This document shows, piece by piece, positions 53,496 to 62,549 of a DNA stretch of 64,000 nt. The DNA is from KBS50 sp042666615 (GTDB lineage: Bacteria > Actinomycetota > Actinomycetes > Mycobacteriales > Micromonosporaceae): positions 1 through 64,000 of the forward strand of contig NZ_JBHTDD010000012.1 of the NCBI RefSeq assembly GCF_042666615.1. The letters are read 5' to 3'. The position numbers and the translations under genes are program-made. A model generated the notes under the pieces. The model worked only from the letters and a program-made list of their open reading frames with translations. It was not told the origin of the DNA and searched no databases. Positions within the stretch are counted from its first letter, which is position 1. Each line of letters starts with the position of its first letter.

Positions 53496-54326
53496 CTACG
53501 CCGGCTGCCGGGTCCGCTGGGTGTGCCGCCCGATCGGGCGGGTGCTGAGCAGTCCGGTCTCCGGGTCGGTGCGCACCTCGATCCGGATGCCGTACGCCTC
53601 GCTGAGTGCCGCCTCGGTGAGCACCTCGGCCGGCGGCCCGGCGGCCCGGACCCGGCCGTCCTGCATCAGGACGACGTGATCGGCCACCGCGGCGGCCTGG
53701 TTGAGGTCGTGCAGCACCACCCCGACGGCGACCCCGTGGTCGTCGGCGAGGTCGCGGACGAGATCGAGGATCTCCATCTGGTAGTGCAGGTCGAGGAAGG
53801 TGGTCGGCTCGTCGAGAAGCAGCACCCGGGCCTGCTGGGCGAGGCAGGTGGCCAGCCAGACCCGCTGGGCTTCGCCGCCGGAGAGTTCGTCCACACCACG
53901 CTCCGCCATGCCGGTGACCCCGGTGACGTCCATGGCCCACGCGACGGCGCGCGGCCCGTCCGGGTCGGCGGCGCGCCAGCGGCCCCGATACGGGTGGCGG
54001 CCGTAGCCCACCACGTCCCGGACGGTGACCCCGTTGGGGGTGGGCCGGCTCTGGGAGAGCAGGGTGACCCGGCGGGCGAACTCGACCGGCGAGAGGTCGA
54101 CCGCGGGCGTACCGTCGTCGAACCGCACCTCTCCCCGATCCGGCCGGTGCAGCCGGGCGATGGAGCGGAGCAGGGTGGACTTGCCGCTGCCGTTCGGGCC
54201 GACAAGTGCGGTGACGCGGGAGGCCACGAAGTCGATCGAGGCGTTGTGGACGACCGGGTTTCCGTGGTAGGCAAGGTCGAGATCCTGCCCGTGGATGCCG
54301 TCGACCGACGCGTGCGGTGCTGTCAC
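53496..54326 (-). CDS. Iron-siderophore ABC transporter ATP-binding protein (FepC/FhuC type)
   Basis: The 276-residue ATPase has Walker A GPNGSGKST, signature LSGGEAQR, Walker B VLLLDEPT and H-loop VLHDLNQAA, all intact. The order Q-loop LLSQSRPTPNGVTV and ending TRPIGRHTQRTRQ match the FepC branch. The GTG at 54326 lies five bases downstream of an iron box, so transcription starts very near the start codon. It is the first gene of the iron operon. Confidence 0.94.
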   Translation of the reverse strand: MTAPHASVDGIHGQDLDLAYHGNPVVHNASIDFVASRVTALVGPNGSGKSTLLRSIARLHRPDRGEVRFDDGTPAVDLSPVEFARRVTLLSQSRPTPNGVTVRDVVGYGRHPYRGRWRAADPDGPRAVAWAMDVTGVTGMAERGVDELSGGEAQRVWLATCLAQQARVLLLDEPTTFLDLHYQMEILDLVRDLADDHGVAVGVVLHDLNQAAAVADHVVLMQDGRVRAAGPPAEVLTEAALSEAYGIRIEVRTDPETGLLSTRPIGRHTQRTRQPA

Positions 54327-54331
54327 GAGGG

Positions 54332-54350
54332 TTAGGTTAGCCTAACCTCT
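54332..54350. promoter_or_regulatory. Iron box (DmdR/IdeR operator)
   Basis: TTAGGTTAGCCTAACCTCT matches 16 of 19 positions of the classical TTAGGTTAGGCTAACCTAA iron box, with a perfect AGGTTAG/CTAACCT core. It sits just upstream of the ATPase start, so the four-gene iron operon should be repressed when iron is plentiful. Confidence 0.9.
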
Positions 54351-54386
54351 CGGCCCGGGGAAGCGGGGGGTCGATTCCCGCCCGCC

Positions 54387-56915
54387 CTACCCGACCCGGA
54401 CCCGGAAACTGCGGGTGGCGAACGGCGACAGGGTCATCCGTCCGGCGATCGGCGCCGCACCGACCGGCCGTTCCCCGAGATCGCACTCGACCAGTTCGCC
54501 ATCGATGCCGGACACCGTGACCTCGGCCGCCGTCGACCTGGGGTTGACCAGCCGCAGGATCGCGCCGGCCCCGTCCTCGGCCGGCTTGTACGTCGACACC
54601 AGGGCGCCATCCACCGCGAGGCCGGGCACCGGGCCAGGCACCGGGTGTCCGGGGCGAAGCTGGTACGCCCGAAGCGGTGCCCGGCGACGCGCCGCGGCCG
54701 CCGTGACGGCCGCCTCGTCCGCGTCGAGCCGCACCCCGATCGAGGCGCTGACACGCCGGCGGCACTGTGCCTCCGGTGTCGGCACCTGCGGTCCGGCCCC
54801 CGCGGTGCGCGCCCGCAGATCCGGGCGCGACAACCAGCCAACCGCACGCAGGATGGTCACCGCCAGCGTCGGGCGGTCGCCGGCTAGTCCCCGCACCTCG
54901 GGCAGACCGGGGGCGAGCACGGCGAGGCCCGGCAGCGCCGACACCGACCGCACCGGGGCGGCGTTCGCGTCCGCCTCGTAGCCCCGCTCGGCGGGTAGCG
55001 ACCCCAGTGGCGCGGTGAGCGGCCGCGAGAGCAGGCTGAAGTGGGCGTCGGCGAGCCACGTGCCGGCGGAGTCCCCGGCGGCGAACCCAGCCGGGGCATC
55101 GGTCGGAAAGAGTGCCTGGAGCCGGTGGTCGTCCGCGGTGTTGTCGAACGCCACGGTCCAGTCCAGCTCCGGTACGCCCGCCCAGAGCGTTGCCGTGACG
55201 GTGACCGGGATGACCACCCGGGTCGTCGAACGGGCGGTCCGGTCGGCGCTGAGCCCGGCGGGCAGGTCCAGGTCGGCGGTGGCGATGATCCGCACCGCGA
55301 CCGGGGACTTCTCCACCCGGGCCGACCGCAGCACCGGGGTCACCGACTCGTCGCGCACCGGGGGGTCGTAGGTATACGTGTCGCCCGCGTCACCGACGTC
55401 CACCAGCCGGCCCAGCCCCGGCAGGGTCCGGCCGGAGGCGGCGTCGGTGAGGGTGAACGACGCGTCGTCGGCGACGGCGAGGGTCCAGTCGCCCTGGCTG
55501 ATCGTCCGCCCCGGCACGGCACCGACCAGGTCGGGCACGCCGGCCTCGACAGTGGCGGAGAAACCGGTCCAGCCGCCGGCCGGAACGTCGGCGACGAACG
55601 CGACGCGGTGCCGGACCGTCTCCCGAGTGTCCGGCAGGATGTCCAGGTCGGCGCAGAACAGCGGGGTCGATTCGGCGGCACTCACCTCGAACGGCACCGC
55701 CTGACCGGTCGCGTCGGTCAGACCGGTGATCGTGTGTCCCGGCGCGGTATACACGTCCAGTGCCACCGGACCGGTCACCGGGCCGGCGTGCGGGTTCAGC
55801 ACCACCAGACCGGCGGCCTCGGTCGCCGGGTCACCGGCCAGCCGGGTGTCCAGTCCCAGGTCCAGCAGGGCGCGTTCGACCAGGTGCTCCCCCACCTGGG
55901 TGGCCCGGGCGAACCGGACCTCGTTCTCCCGGTGCACGTCGTCGACGGAGCAGCCGCAGATCGAGTCGTGCGGGGCGTTCTGCAGCAGCAGGTCCCAGGC
56001 GTGCCGGAGCAGCCCGATCGAGCCCCGCCGGCCGGCGCGCACCGTGAGCGGCTCCGCCCACGACTCCAGCAGCGTCTCGGCCGCCGCGTTGGCCTGCTTG
56101 AGATACAGCCGGGTGGACAGCGTGCCGGCGAGCACGAAGGTCAACCAGTCGCCGCGGTGGCGCAACTCGCCGGTGACCACCGCCTCCTCGGCGACGGCGT
56201 CCCGCACCCGGGCCACGTAATCGGTGAGAGTGCTCTCCACGGCGGTCGGCAGGCCGCCGGGCAGGGACCTCGGCGCGAGGTGGTCGGCGCCGTTGAGCAG
56301 CAGGTACGGCCCGGCGGGGTCGCGCCCGGCCTGCCGTGCCCGATACTCGTCGAGCCGGTCCGCCGCCGTCGCGGGATCCCACAGCACCTCGGGCTGGTAG
56401 TAGCCCTGGTTGACCGCTGTCACCGCCGAACCGTCCGGAGACCGCCAGCTGAACCGGGCCAGCCCGGGTGGCGCGCCCCGCCATACCAGGGCGGTGTCCA
56501 GCCCGAAGCCGCGCAGCACCCGGGGCAGGTCGGCGGGGTGGCCGAAGGCGTCCGGGCAGTAGCCCACCGTGGACAGCTCCAGCCCCAGCTCGGCCGCGAC
56601 CCGGCGGGCGGTGAGCAGGTTGCGGATCAGGTTCTCGCCGGAGACGAGCTGGTTGTCGGCGAGCACGTGCCACGGCCCGATGGAGAGCCGACCGGCGGCG
56701 GCGTGTCCGCGTACCCGCTCGGCGAGGTCGGGGCGGACGGCGACGGCGTCGGCCGCGGTGATGGTCTGGCCGTCCAGGTGGAACCGGCCCAGCGTCCCGT
56801 CGTCGAGCTGGTCGCAGACCCGCTCCACCAGCTCGGTGAGCCGGGCCCGGAACGCCTCCATCGGCCGGTACCACTCCCGGTCCCAGTGCGTGTGATGGAC
56901 GACGTGCACGGTCAT
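54387..56915 (-). CDS. Glycoside hydrolase family 38 alpha-mannosidase-like enzyme
   Basis: The 842-residue cytoplasmic enzyme has the GH38 zinc site HTHWDREWY (His10, Asp12) at its start, the nucleophile motif YCPDAFGHPADLP with Asp122, and NAPHDSICGCSVDDVH, which supplies further zinc and structural ligands. The large beta-rich C-terminal half ends in PFATRSFRVRVG, usual for family 38. It would split alpha-mannosides, or alpha-linked mannose-like sugars, imported by the operon's transporter. Its ATG overlaps the NanE stop by four bases, and it is the last gene of an eight-gene operon that begins beyond 64 kb. Confidence 0.93.
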   Translation of the reverse strand: MTVHVVHHTHWDREWYRPMEAFRARLTELVERVCDQLDDGTLGRFHLDGQTITAADAVAVRPDLAERVRGHAAAGRLSIGPWHVLADNQLVSGENLIRNLLTARRVAAELGLELSTVGYCPDAFGHPADLPRVLRGFGLDTALVWRGAPPGLARFSWRSPDGSAVTAVNQGYYQPEVLWDPATAADRLDEYRARQAGRDPAGPYLLLNGADHLAPRSLPGGLPTAVESTLTDYVARVRDAVAEEAVVTGELRHRGDWLTFVLAGTLSTRLYLKQANAAAETLLESWAEPLTVRAGRRGSIGLLRHAWDLLLQNAPHDSICGCSVDDVHRENEVRFARATQVGEHLVERALLDLGLDTRLAGDPATEAAGLVVLNPHAGPVTGPVALDVYTAPGHTITGLTDATGQAVPFEVSAAESTPLFCADLDILPDTRETVRHRVAFVADVPAGGWTGFSATVEAGVPDLVGAVPGRTISQGDWTLAVADDASFTLTDAASGRTLPGLGRLVDVGDAGDTYTYDPPVRDESVTPVLRSARVEKSPVAVRIIATADLDLPAGLSADRTARSTTRVVIPVTVTATLWAGVPELDWTVAFDNTADDHRLQALFPTDAPAGFAAGDSAGTWLADAHFSLLSRPLTAPLGSLPAERGYEADANAAPVRSVSALPGLAVLAPGLPEVRGLAGDRPTLAVTILRAVGWLSRPDLRARTAGAGPQVPTPEAQCRRRVSASIGVRLDADEAAVTAAAARRRAPLRAYQLRPGHPVPGPVPGLAVDGALVSTYKPAEDGAGAILRLVNPRSTAAEVTVSGIDGELVECDLGERPVGAAPIAGRMTLSPFATRSFRVRVG

Positions 56916-57598
56916 GACAACTCCCGGGAGGTCAGCAGGGCGGCGGCGAAGCGGGACGTGACAACGGCGGGACGGGTGATCGCGGTGCCCACCACGACGG
57001 CGTGCGCCCCCCGGCGCAGCGCCTCGGCGGCCTCGTCCGGCGTGTTGATCCGCCCCTCGGCGATCACCGGCACCGGCAGTCGCTCGGCGAGCGCCGCCAC
57101 CAGGTCCAGGTCCGGGTCCGCCGGTACGGCTCCGCCGGTGTAGCCCGCCAGCGTGGTCCCGACCAGGTCGGCACCGGCCGCCACCGCGGCGACCCCGTCG
57201 GCGACACTCGCCACGTCGGCCATCAGCAGCACCTCGTGCCGGTCCTTCACGGCGGCCACCGTCTCGGTGAGGCTCCGGCCGTCGGGCCGGGCCCGGCTGG
57301 TGCCGTCGAGCGCCACCACGTCCACCCCGGTCGCCGCGACGGCCTCGGCATGCGCCAGCGTCGGGGTGATGTAGACGCCCGACCGGCCGTGCTTGACCAG
57401 ACCGATCAGGGGCGTGTCCGGCAACGCGGACCGCAGGGCCCGCAGGTCGCGCAGACCCTTGGCGCGGATGGCCACCGCCCCGCCCGCCAACGCCGAGCGG
57501 GCCAGCGCCACGATGTGCTCGGGGTGGTCCAGCGGCTCGCCGGGGTCGGCCTGGCACGAGACGATCAACCCACCCCGGATGGCCTCCAGCGGGCTCAT
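56912..57598 (-). CDS. nanE: N-acylglucosamine/mannosamine-6-phosphate 2-epimerase (NanE family)
   Basis: The 228-residue TIM-barrel enzyme converts ManNAc-6-phosphate to GlcNAc-6-phosphate in known members. RGGLIVSCQADPGEPLDHPEHI is the diagnostic start; IGLVKHGRSGVYITPT contains the catalytic Lys, and VIAEGRINTPDEAAEALRRGAHAVVVGTAIT the phosphate-binding end. It overlaps the FAD oxidoreductase upstream and the mannosidase downstream by four bases each. NanA, NagA and NagB are absent from the window, so a full sialic acid pathway is not shown. Confidence 0.93.
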   Translation of the reverse strand: MSPLEAIRGGLIVSCQADPGEPLDHPEHIVALARSALAGGAVAIRAKGLRDLRALRSALPDTPLIGLVKHGRSGVYITPTLAHAEAVAATGVDVVALDGTSRARPDGRSLTETVAAVKDRHEVLLMADVASVADGVAAVAAGADLVGTTLAGYTGGAVPADPDLDLVAALAERLPVPVIAEGRINTPDEAAEALRRGAHAVVVGTAITRPAVVTSRFAAALLTSRELS

Positions 57599-59424
57599 CG
57601 GGCGGCACCTGCCGCCCGCAGTCGCCTGGTTAGCGGGCCGGCGTCCGGTCTGGTTCCGCGGCCACCGTCCCGACCGGTTCGGGGGCCGGCCTCGGGCCGG
57701 ACGCTCACCGGATCCGGCAGCACGCCGCGGATCAGCCCCGCGACGACGTCACCGAACGGGCGGCCCGCGGGGTCCGGCAGCTCGGTGCCGAGTGCCGCGG
57801 CGGCTCGGCGCAGCGCCGTGCCGTCGGACCGGCCGACCGGCCGGTCCGGGTCGACCGCGAGGTCGGCGGCCCGGTCCCCCTCCAGCGCGCCGTACGCCGC
57901 GGCGAGCTGCACCGCCGGGAAGAGCGGATCGTCCGCTCCGACGTCGGACACCCAGGCCAGCGGCACCCCGGCGGCGACCAGGTCGCGCTGCACGGCGAGC
58001 CGGAACGCGGGATCGATGCGCAGGTCGGCGACCGCGCGGCCGTCCAGGGCGCACCGGGCGGCGGCGGCGCCGGCTGCCTCGCCGACCGCCCACTCGCCCT
58101 GGTGCACCCGGTACGCGGCGGCGGCGACCTGGGTGGCGCCGAGGTTCTTGCCGGCGGCGAGCAGGTTCCCGCCGGCCTCCCGACGGCCACGGGCGGCTCC
58201 GCCGCCGGGCGTGGGGACCAGCGCCGCCGCCGGCACCGTGAACGGTGCCGTCTCGCGGTACACCGGTGCCGGATGGCCGGCACGTTCGTGCAGGTCGACG
58301 TGGTACCAGGCGACTCCCAGCGAACCCGGCAGGTGCCGGGCGCGGGCCCGGCCGGGCACCGGCGCCAGATCGTGCCCGGTCACCGGCTCGGTCACCGCGA
58401 TGCGCCGGGACTCCCGCAGGTAGGGCGCCTCGGCGAAGCCGTCCGGCGTGCCGGCCGCCGCGGGCGCGTACCGCAGGCCGGCGAAGCCGCGCTTACCATC
58501 GGGGCGGGGAGCCTCGGTGCGCAGCCAGTGCACGAACCCGGCGGTCAGCGCCCGACCGGCCCGCTCGGCCCCGGCCGGATCGCGCACCGGGTCGTGCCCG
58601 GCGCAGTCGTTGGACGCCCAGTTCAGCACGGCGAGTTGTGGCTCGTCGGCGCGTAGCCGTCGGTAACTCCAGAACGGCGGCCGGCCGTCCGGCCCATCGG
58701 TGAACATCCGGTAGCGGTGCGTGCCGCCGTCCCAGCCCGGGATGTCGAACGAGAACCGGTGCCGCGCCTCGGCGTACCCGGTCGGGGGTGGGCCGGTGAA
58801 GTCGGCGCCGGGATGGTGCTCGACAAGCGCGCACCAGGTGAACGACTGCTGGGCCGCCGGGTCCGGTCCGCCGGGCACGGCGTCGGGTTCGCCGTACGCG
58901 TCCCGGCCCTCGGAGCCGAGGACGGTGGCCACACCCGCGAGCGGGGCGAAATCGCCGCGCTCGGTGGCGTCGCAGAACACCCGGGCGCCCAGCACCGTGC
59001 CGTCGTCGAGGGTGACGTCGCGGACCATTCCCCGGTCGGTCCGGGCGGCCACCGGCGCGCGGCCGGTCAGCACCGTCACTCCCGCCGCGTTCAGCATGTC
59101 CACCAGCACCCGCTCGCCGACCGCCGGCTCGAAACAGAGCCGGCTCACCCAGCCGGCGCCGGGATTGGCCACCCCGCCGTACCGGGCCCGGACCGCGTCG
59201 CGGAACGCGCGGTAGCTGGTCGAGCAGCCGAAGCTCTCGATGTGCGGATGCTCGTCCAGGGCGGCCAAGCCCTGGGTGGTGACCTGCCCGCCCACCCGCG
59301 AGCACTCCTCGGTCAGCACCACCGAGGCGCCGGCGCGGGCGGCCGCGAGCGCTGCGGCGATCCCGCCGAGGCCGCCGCCGATCACGGCGACATCGGCGGT
59401 GATCGTCGGATCAGGGCTGGTCAC
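57595..59424 (-). CDS. FAD-dependent oxidoreductase (FAD_oxidored, PF12831-like)
   Basis: The 609-residue flavoprotein begins with VAVIGGGLGGIAAALAAARAGASVVLTEE, the FAD dinucleotide motif, and then RVGGQVTTQGLA, the hallmark of the FAD_oxidored family. RVFCDATERGDFAPLAG and GGNLLAAGKNLGATQVAAAAYRVHQGEWAVGEAAG are further conserved parts, the latter near the C-terminal FAD contact. This family is often found in sugar-catabolic loci; its substrates are not known to me. There is no signal peptide. It overlaps NanE by four bases and the DUF4127 gene by 14. It could oxidise a sugar or its derivative before NanE acts (inference). Confidence 0.88.
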   Translation of the reverse strand: MTSPDPTITADVAVIGGGLGGIAAALAAARAGASVVLTEECSRVGGQVTTQGLAALDEHPHIESFGCSTSYRAFRDAVRARYGGVANPGAGWVSRLCFEPAVGERVLVDMLNAAGVTVLTGRAPVAARTDRGMVRDVTLDDGTVLGARVFCDATERGDFAPLAGVATVLGSEGRDAYGEPDAVPGGPDPAAQQSFTWCALVEHHPGADFTGPPPTGYAEARHRFSFDIPGWDGGTHRYRMFTDGPDGRPPFWSYRRLRADEPQLAVLNWASNDCAGHDPVRDPAGAERAGRALTAGFVHWLRTEAPRPDGKRGFAGLRYAPAAAGTPDGFAEAPYLRESRRIAVTEPVTGHDLAPVPGRARARHLPGSLGVAWYHVDLHERAGHPAPVYRETAPFTVPAAALVPTPGGGAARGRREAGGNLLAAGKNLGATQVAAAAYRVHQGEWAVGEAAGAAAARCALDGRAVADLRIDPAFRLAVQRDLVAAGVPLAWVSDVGADDPLFPAVQLAAAYGALEGDRAADLAVDPDRPVGRSDGTALRRAAAALGTELPDPAGRPFGDVVAGLIRGVLPDPVSVRPEAGPRTGRDGGRGTRPDAGPLTRRLRAAGAAR

Positions 59425-60916
59425 CGGTGTCCTCCAGGGAGAAGTCGATCTCGTAGGTGCGGTTCCAGGGCAGCCGGACCGAGCCGGCCGCGAGATCGAT
59501 ACCGGGCACCGCGCGCAGCGCCCGCCACCGCTGGTCGAGCAGTTCGGCGACGCGGGCGGTCACCGGGGCCGTCCGGTCGGCCGGAACGTGGTCGTGCCGG
59601 GTCGGGTCGGTGCCGAGTTCGCGGCGCAGCAGGGGTCGGGCGTACGACATCCAGACGTGGTCGTCGAGCAGCCGGTGGGCCAGCAGCCGGCGGTGCGCGG
59701 CCGGGTCGAACCGACCGGTCGCCCTACCGACCTGGTGCGCGACGAGGACGGCGAGGGCGCTGCCGACGGTGTTGCCGGCGGTGTTCCAGCCGGCGAAACC
59801 GGCCAGCCGGGAGTACGTGCCGTCCGCCGCCAGGTCGGTGACCAGCCGGGGGTCGGCACCGTTGCCCAGCGCGCAGTCGGCGAGAGCGACGGTGTGACCG
59901 GCGTCGAGCAGCCGGCGGACGAGGGCGCCGGTCCGGGCCGCCGGCACCGGGTCGGTGTCCGCCGGCGGGGCGGTGGCCCAGTCGGCCGGGCCGGGCTGCG
60001 GTGGATGCACCACCAGCACCGCGTCGACCTCGTCCGACGGGACGCCGGACGCCGCGCCGGTGACCAGGATGGCGCCGGTGGCCACGGCCTGGCTGGCCAG
60101 CCCGGCGGCGAGCGGTACCGGCTCGTACCGGGCCGTCCGGTCCAGCCCGTCCGGCTCCGCGCAGGCCACCGCGACCCGGGGCCGGTGCCCGGTGGCGGCG
60201 GTCAACGCCCGGGCCACCAGCACGCTGCCGATCTCGTCGGCACCGGGATGGGCGAGCACCCGGTCGGCGGCCTCCAGCCAACCCGCCCAGGTCCGCAGCC
60301 ACCGCCACTCGGCGGTGCCGACGGCGTGCACGGCGGTGTCGTCCGCGCCGACCACCAGGGTGTCCAGCACGCCGTCGACGGCAAGCCCCAGGGCGATCTG
60401 GTTGAGCACGTGGTTGCGCTGCCGGCGACGCAGGAAGTCCCGCCGGATCTCCGCCGGGACGGTGGCGGGCCGGCGCGCGGCCGCCGGGTCGCCGTCCAGG
60501 GCCCGGTGCAGATCGGCCGAGTACGCGTGCAGCGCGCGCCCGTACGTCGCCCAGTACCCCGGCTCCTCACCGGCGTCGTCGGCGTCCGGGGTGCGCTGCA
60601 CGACGGTGGCCGCGTACACCGGGCCGCGCACCGCGCGCAACGCGGTCCACCGGGTCAGCACCGTGGCGACATCGTCGTCGCGGGTACGCGAGGCGATCAG
60701 GCCACCGAGACCGAGAGTCTCCAGCGCCACCACGGCGGCGTCCGGATCACTGGCGGCAAGCCAGTCGGCGAGCCGGCCCGGGTCACCGGGGCGGCGACCT
60801 GCCGGCAGCGCGGCGGCCGGCGGCACCTCGACGCGCGCACCGGCCACGGCCGCCACCTGGGCGGGCAGCGTCCGGCACACCGGCCGGTCGTCCAGCGGCA
60901 GCAGGGCGATCCGCAT
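59411..60916 (-). CDS. DUF4127 family protein
   Basis: The 501-residue protein starts with RIALLPLDDRPVCRTLPAQVAAVAG, the family hallmark PLDxRPV. Later blocks are LGGLIASRTRDDD, RRQRNHVLNQIALGL, LDTLVVGADDTAVH, ADCALGNGADPRL, LAGFAGWNTAGNTVG and SYARPLLRRELG. The many conserved Asp, Arg and Asn residues suggest an enzyme, but I know of no experimentally assigned function. It overlaps the ROK kinase by one base and the oxidoreductase by 14. Its place between kinase and oxidoreductase implies a role in the same sugar pathway. Confidence 0.85.
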   Translation of the reverse strand: MRIALLPLDDRPVCRTLPAQVAAVAGARVEVPPAAALPAGRRPGDPGRLADWLAASDPDAAVVALETLGLGGLIASRTRDDDVATVLTRWTALRAVRGPVYAATVVQRTPDADDAGEEPGYWATYGRALHAYSADLHRALDGDPAAARRPATVPAEIRRDFLRRRQRNHVLNQIALGLAVDGVLDTLVVGADDTAVHAVGTAEWRWLRTWAGWLEAADRVLAHPGADEIGSVLVARALTAATGHRPRVAVACAEPDGLDRTARYEPVPLAAGLASQAVATGAILVTGAASGVPSDEVDAVLVVHPPQPGPADWATAPPADTDPVPAARTGALVRRLLDAGHTVALADCALGNGADPRLVTDLAADGTYSRLAGFAGWNTAGNTVGSALAVLVAHQVGRATGRFDPAAHRRLLAHRLLDDHVWMSYARPLLRRELGTDPTRHDHVPADRTAPVTARVAELLDQRWRALRAVPGIDLAAGSVRLPWNRTYEIDFSLEDTGDQP

Positions 60917-61827
60917 CAGGAGCCGCCCGGCCACAGGGTCTGGGCGGCGTGGGTGGCCGCGCCGACCAGCGCGGCGTCCGGTCCGAGCCCGGCGGGCACC
61001 AGCGGCACGGCGCCGAGCACCGGCATGCAGCCGGCGGCGAACGCCGGGGCCGCCGCGGCCAGCAGCTCGGGAACCGCGGCGCCACCGCCGATCACGATCA
61101 GGTCGGGGTCGAGGACATTGGCCAGGCCCGCGAGGGCGGTCCCGAGCGCGGCGCCGGCGACGGCGAGGGCGTGCCGGGCGGCCGGGTCTCCGGCGGCCGC
61201 CCGCTCCACCACCCGAGGCAGGGTGGTCCCCGGCCCGCCGCTGGCATGGGCGTACCGGGCGGCGATGGCCGGGCCGGCGGCGATCGCCTCGACGTGCCCG
61301 GTGCTGCCGCACGGGCAGGGCAGGCCGGTGGCCTGCGGCACCGGCAGGTGGCCGAGGTGCCCGGCGGCGCCGAGCCGGCCGACCAGCAGTCGCCCGTCGA
61401 GAGCCAGGCCGCCGCCGATACCGGTGCCGATGGCGACGCCGACCACCAGGCGCCGGTCCTGGCCCGCCCCGTGCACCGCCTCACCGAGGGTGAACGCCTG
61501 CACGTCGTTGAGCACGGTGCTGGGCCGGCGCAGCCGGGCGGCCAACTCGGCGCACACGTCCACGCCGGTCCAGTCGCTTATCGACGAGGTCGCCGCGGTG
61601 ACCAGGCCGGTGCCCGGATCGACCAGGCCGGGGGCGCCGACCCCGACGGCCACCGGATCGCCGCGCAGCGATCGGACCAGGGCGGCGGCGGTGTCCAGCA
61701 CGGCGGCGGCGCCGTCGGTGGCCGGAGTGGCGGCCCGGGTACGGGTGAGCACGACCCCGTCGCGGACCAGCGCGGCGTCGGTCTTCGTACCGCCGATGTC
61801 GACGGCGGCCACGAGCGGGCTGGTCAT
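60916..61827 (-). CDS. ROK family sugar kinase (ManNAc/GlcNAc/glucose kinase-like)
   Basis: The 303-residue kinase has the phosphate-binding DIGGTKTDAAL (10-20), APGLVDPGTG, the sugar-binding LNDVQAFTLGEA and GVAIGTGIGGGLALDGRL. The zinc motif reads GHLGHLPVPQ then CPCGSTGHVEA; two cysteines and the first His are kept, but the third Cys is replaced by His, which can still bind zinc. With NanE next door, ManNAc kinase activity is an attractive guess but not proved. Overlaps GntR by four bases and DUF4127 by one. Confidence 0.9.
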   Translation of the reverse strand: MTSPLVAAVDIGGTKTDAALVRDGVVLTRTRAATPATDGAAAVLDTAAALVRSLRGDPVAVGVGAPGLVDPGTGLVTAATSSISDWTGVDVCAELAARLRRPSTVLNDVQAFTLGEAVHGAGQDRRLVVGVAIGTGIGGGLALDGRLLVGRLGAAGHLGHLPVPQATGLPCPCGSTGHVEAIAAGPAIAARYAHASGGPGTTLPRVVERAAAGDPAARHALAVAGAALGTALAGLANVLDPDLIVIGGGAAVPELLAAAAPAFAAGCMPVLGAVPLVPAGLGPDAALVGAATHAAQTLWPGGS

Positions 61828-62549
61828 GTGGTCCTTCGGGTGACGGTGATGCGGAAGTCGTACCGGTCGGCGCGGTAGATGCTCTCGGCGCGCTCCACCG
61901 CGGTGCCGGTCTCGTCGTAGGTGACCCGGCTGACCCGCAGGGCCGGCGAGTACGGCGCGACCGCGAGCAGCCGGGCCTGGTCGGTGTCGACCACGGTCGC
62001 GGCGATCACCTGGTCCGCGTGGTGTACCCGTACCCCCCGGGCCGAGAGCGCCGCGTAGAGCGAGCCGGCGACGGTGGCCTCGTCGAGGTCGCCGGCCTGG
62101 TCGTTGCGTAGCCAGACGTCCTCCACGCACATCGGCAGCCCGTCGGCGAGCCGGAGCCGGCGGATGTGCACGGCCGGCGTGCCCGGCGAGACCGACAGGT
62201 CCCGGGCGATCGCCACCGGCGCCGCCGTGACGGTGAGGTCGAGCAGCCGGGAGTCCGGGGTGAGCCGACGGCTGCGCATGTCCTCGCTGAAGGAGGTCAG
62301 CGCGAGCGTCTTGGAGATGGTGGCGGGATCGGCGACGAAGGTGCCGGCGCCCTGGGCGCGGTAGACCAGGCCCTCGTCCTCCAGCCGGCCCACGGCCTGC
62401 CGGACGGTGGCCCGGCTGACGCCGAACCGGCCGACCAGCTCGCGCTCGCTGGGCAGCGGATCGTGCGGGCGCAGCGTCGAGCCGATTTCGGCACGCAGCG
62501 CGTGGTAGAGCGCCTCGTGCTTGAACGCCACCTTGTTCGCCAGCGTCAT
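61824..62549 (-). CDS. GntR/HutC family transcriptional regulator
   Basis: The 241-residue regulator has a winged helix at about 10-75 (DPLPSERELVGRFGVSRATVRQAVGRLEDEGLVYRAQGAGTFV) and a C-terminal UTRA ligand domain beginning near TSFSEDMRSRRLTPDSRLL. The HutC group binds sugar phosphates or amino-sugar phosphates (NagR-like), which suits the NanE/ROK context. It lies inside the operon, overlapped by a permease and the kinase by four bases each, so it is probably autoregulated. Its operator should be beyond the right edge. Confidence 0.94.
   Translation of the reverse strand: MTLANKVAFKHEALYHALRAEIGSTLRPHDPLPSERELVGRFGVSRATVRQAVGRLEDEGLVYRAQGAGTFVADPATISKTLALTSFSEDMRSRRLTPDSRLLDLTVTAAPVAIARDLSVSPGTPAVHIRRLRLADGLPMCVEDVWLRNDQAGDLDEATVAGSLYAALSARGVRVHHADQVIAATVVDTDQARLLAVAPYSPALRVSRVTYDETGTAVERAESIYRADRYDFRITVTRRTT

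Noticed and set aside
56912..61827. A complete sialic acid catabolic cluster
   Set aside because: NanE and a ROK kinase are present, but no sialidase, NanA lyase, NagA deacetylase or NagB deaminase is visible, and GH38, DUF4127 and the FAD protein do not belong to that pathway.
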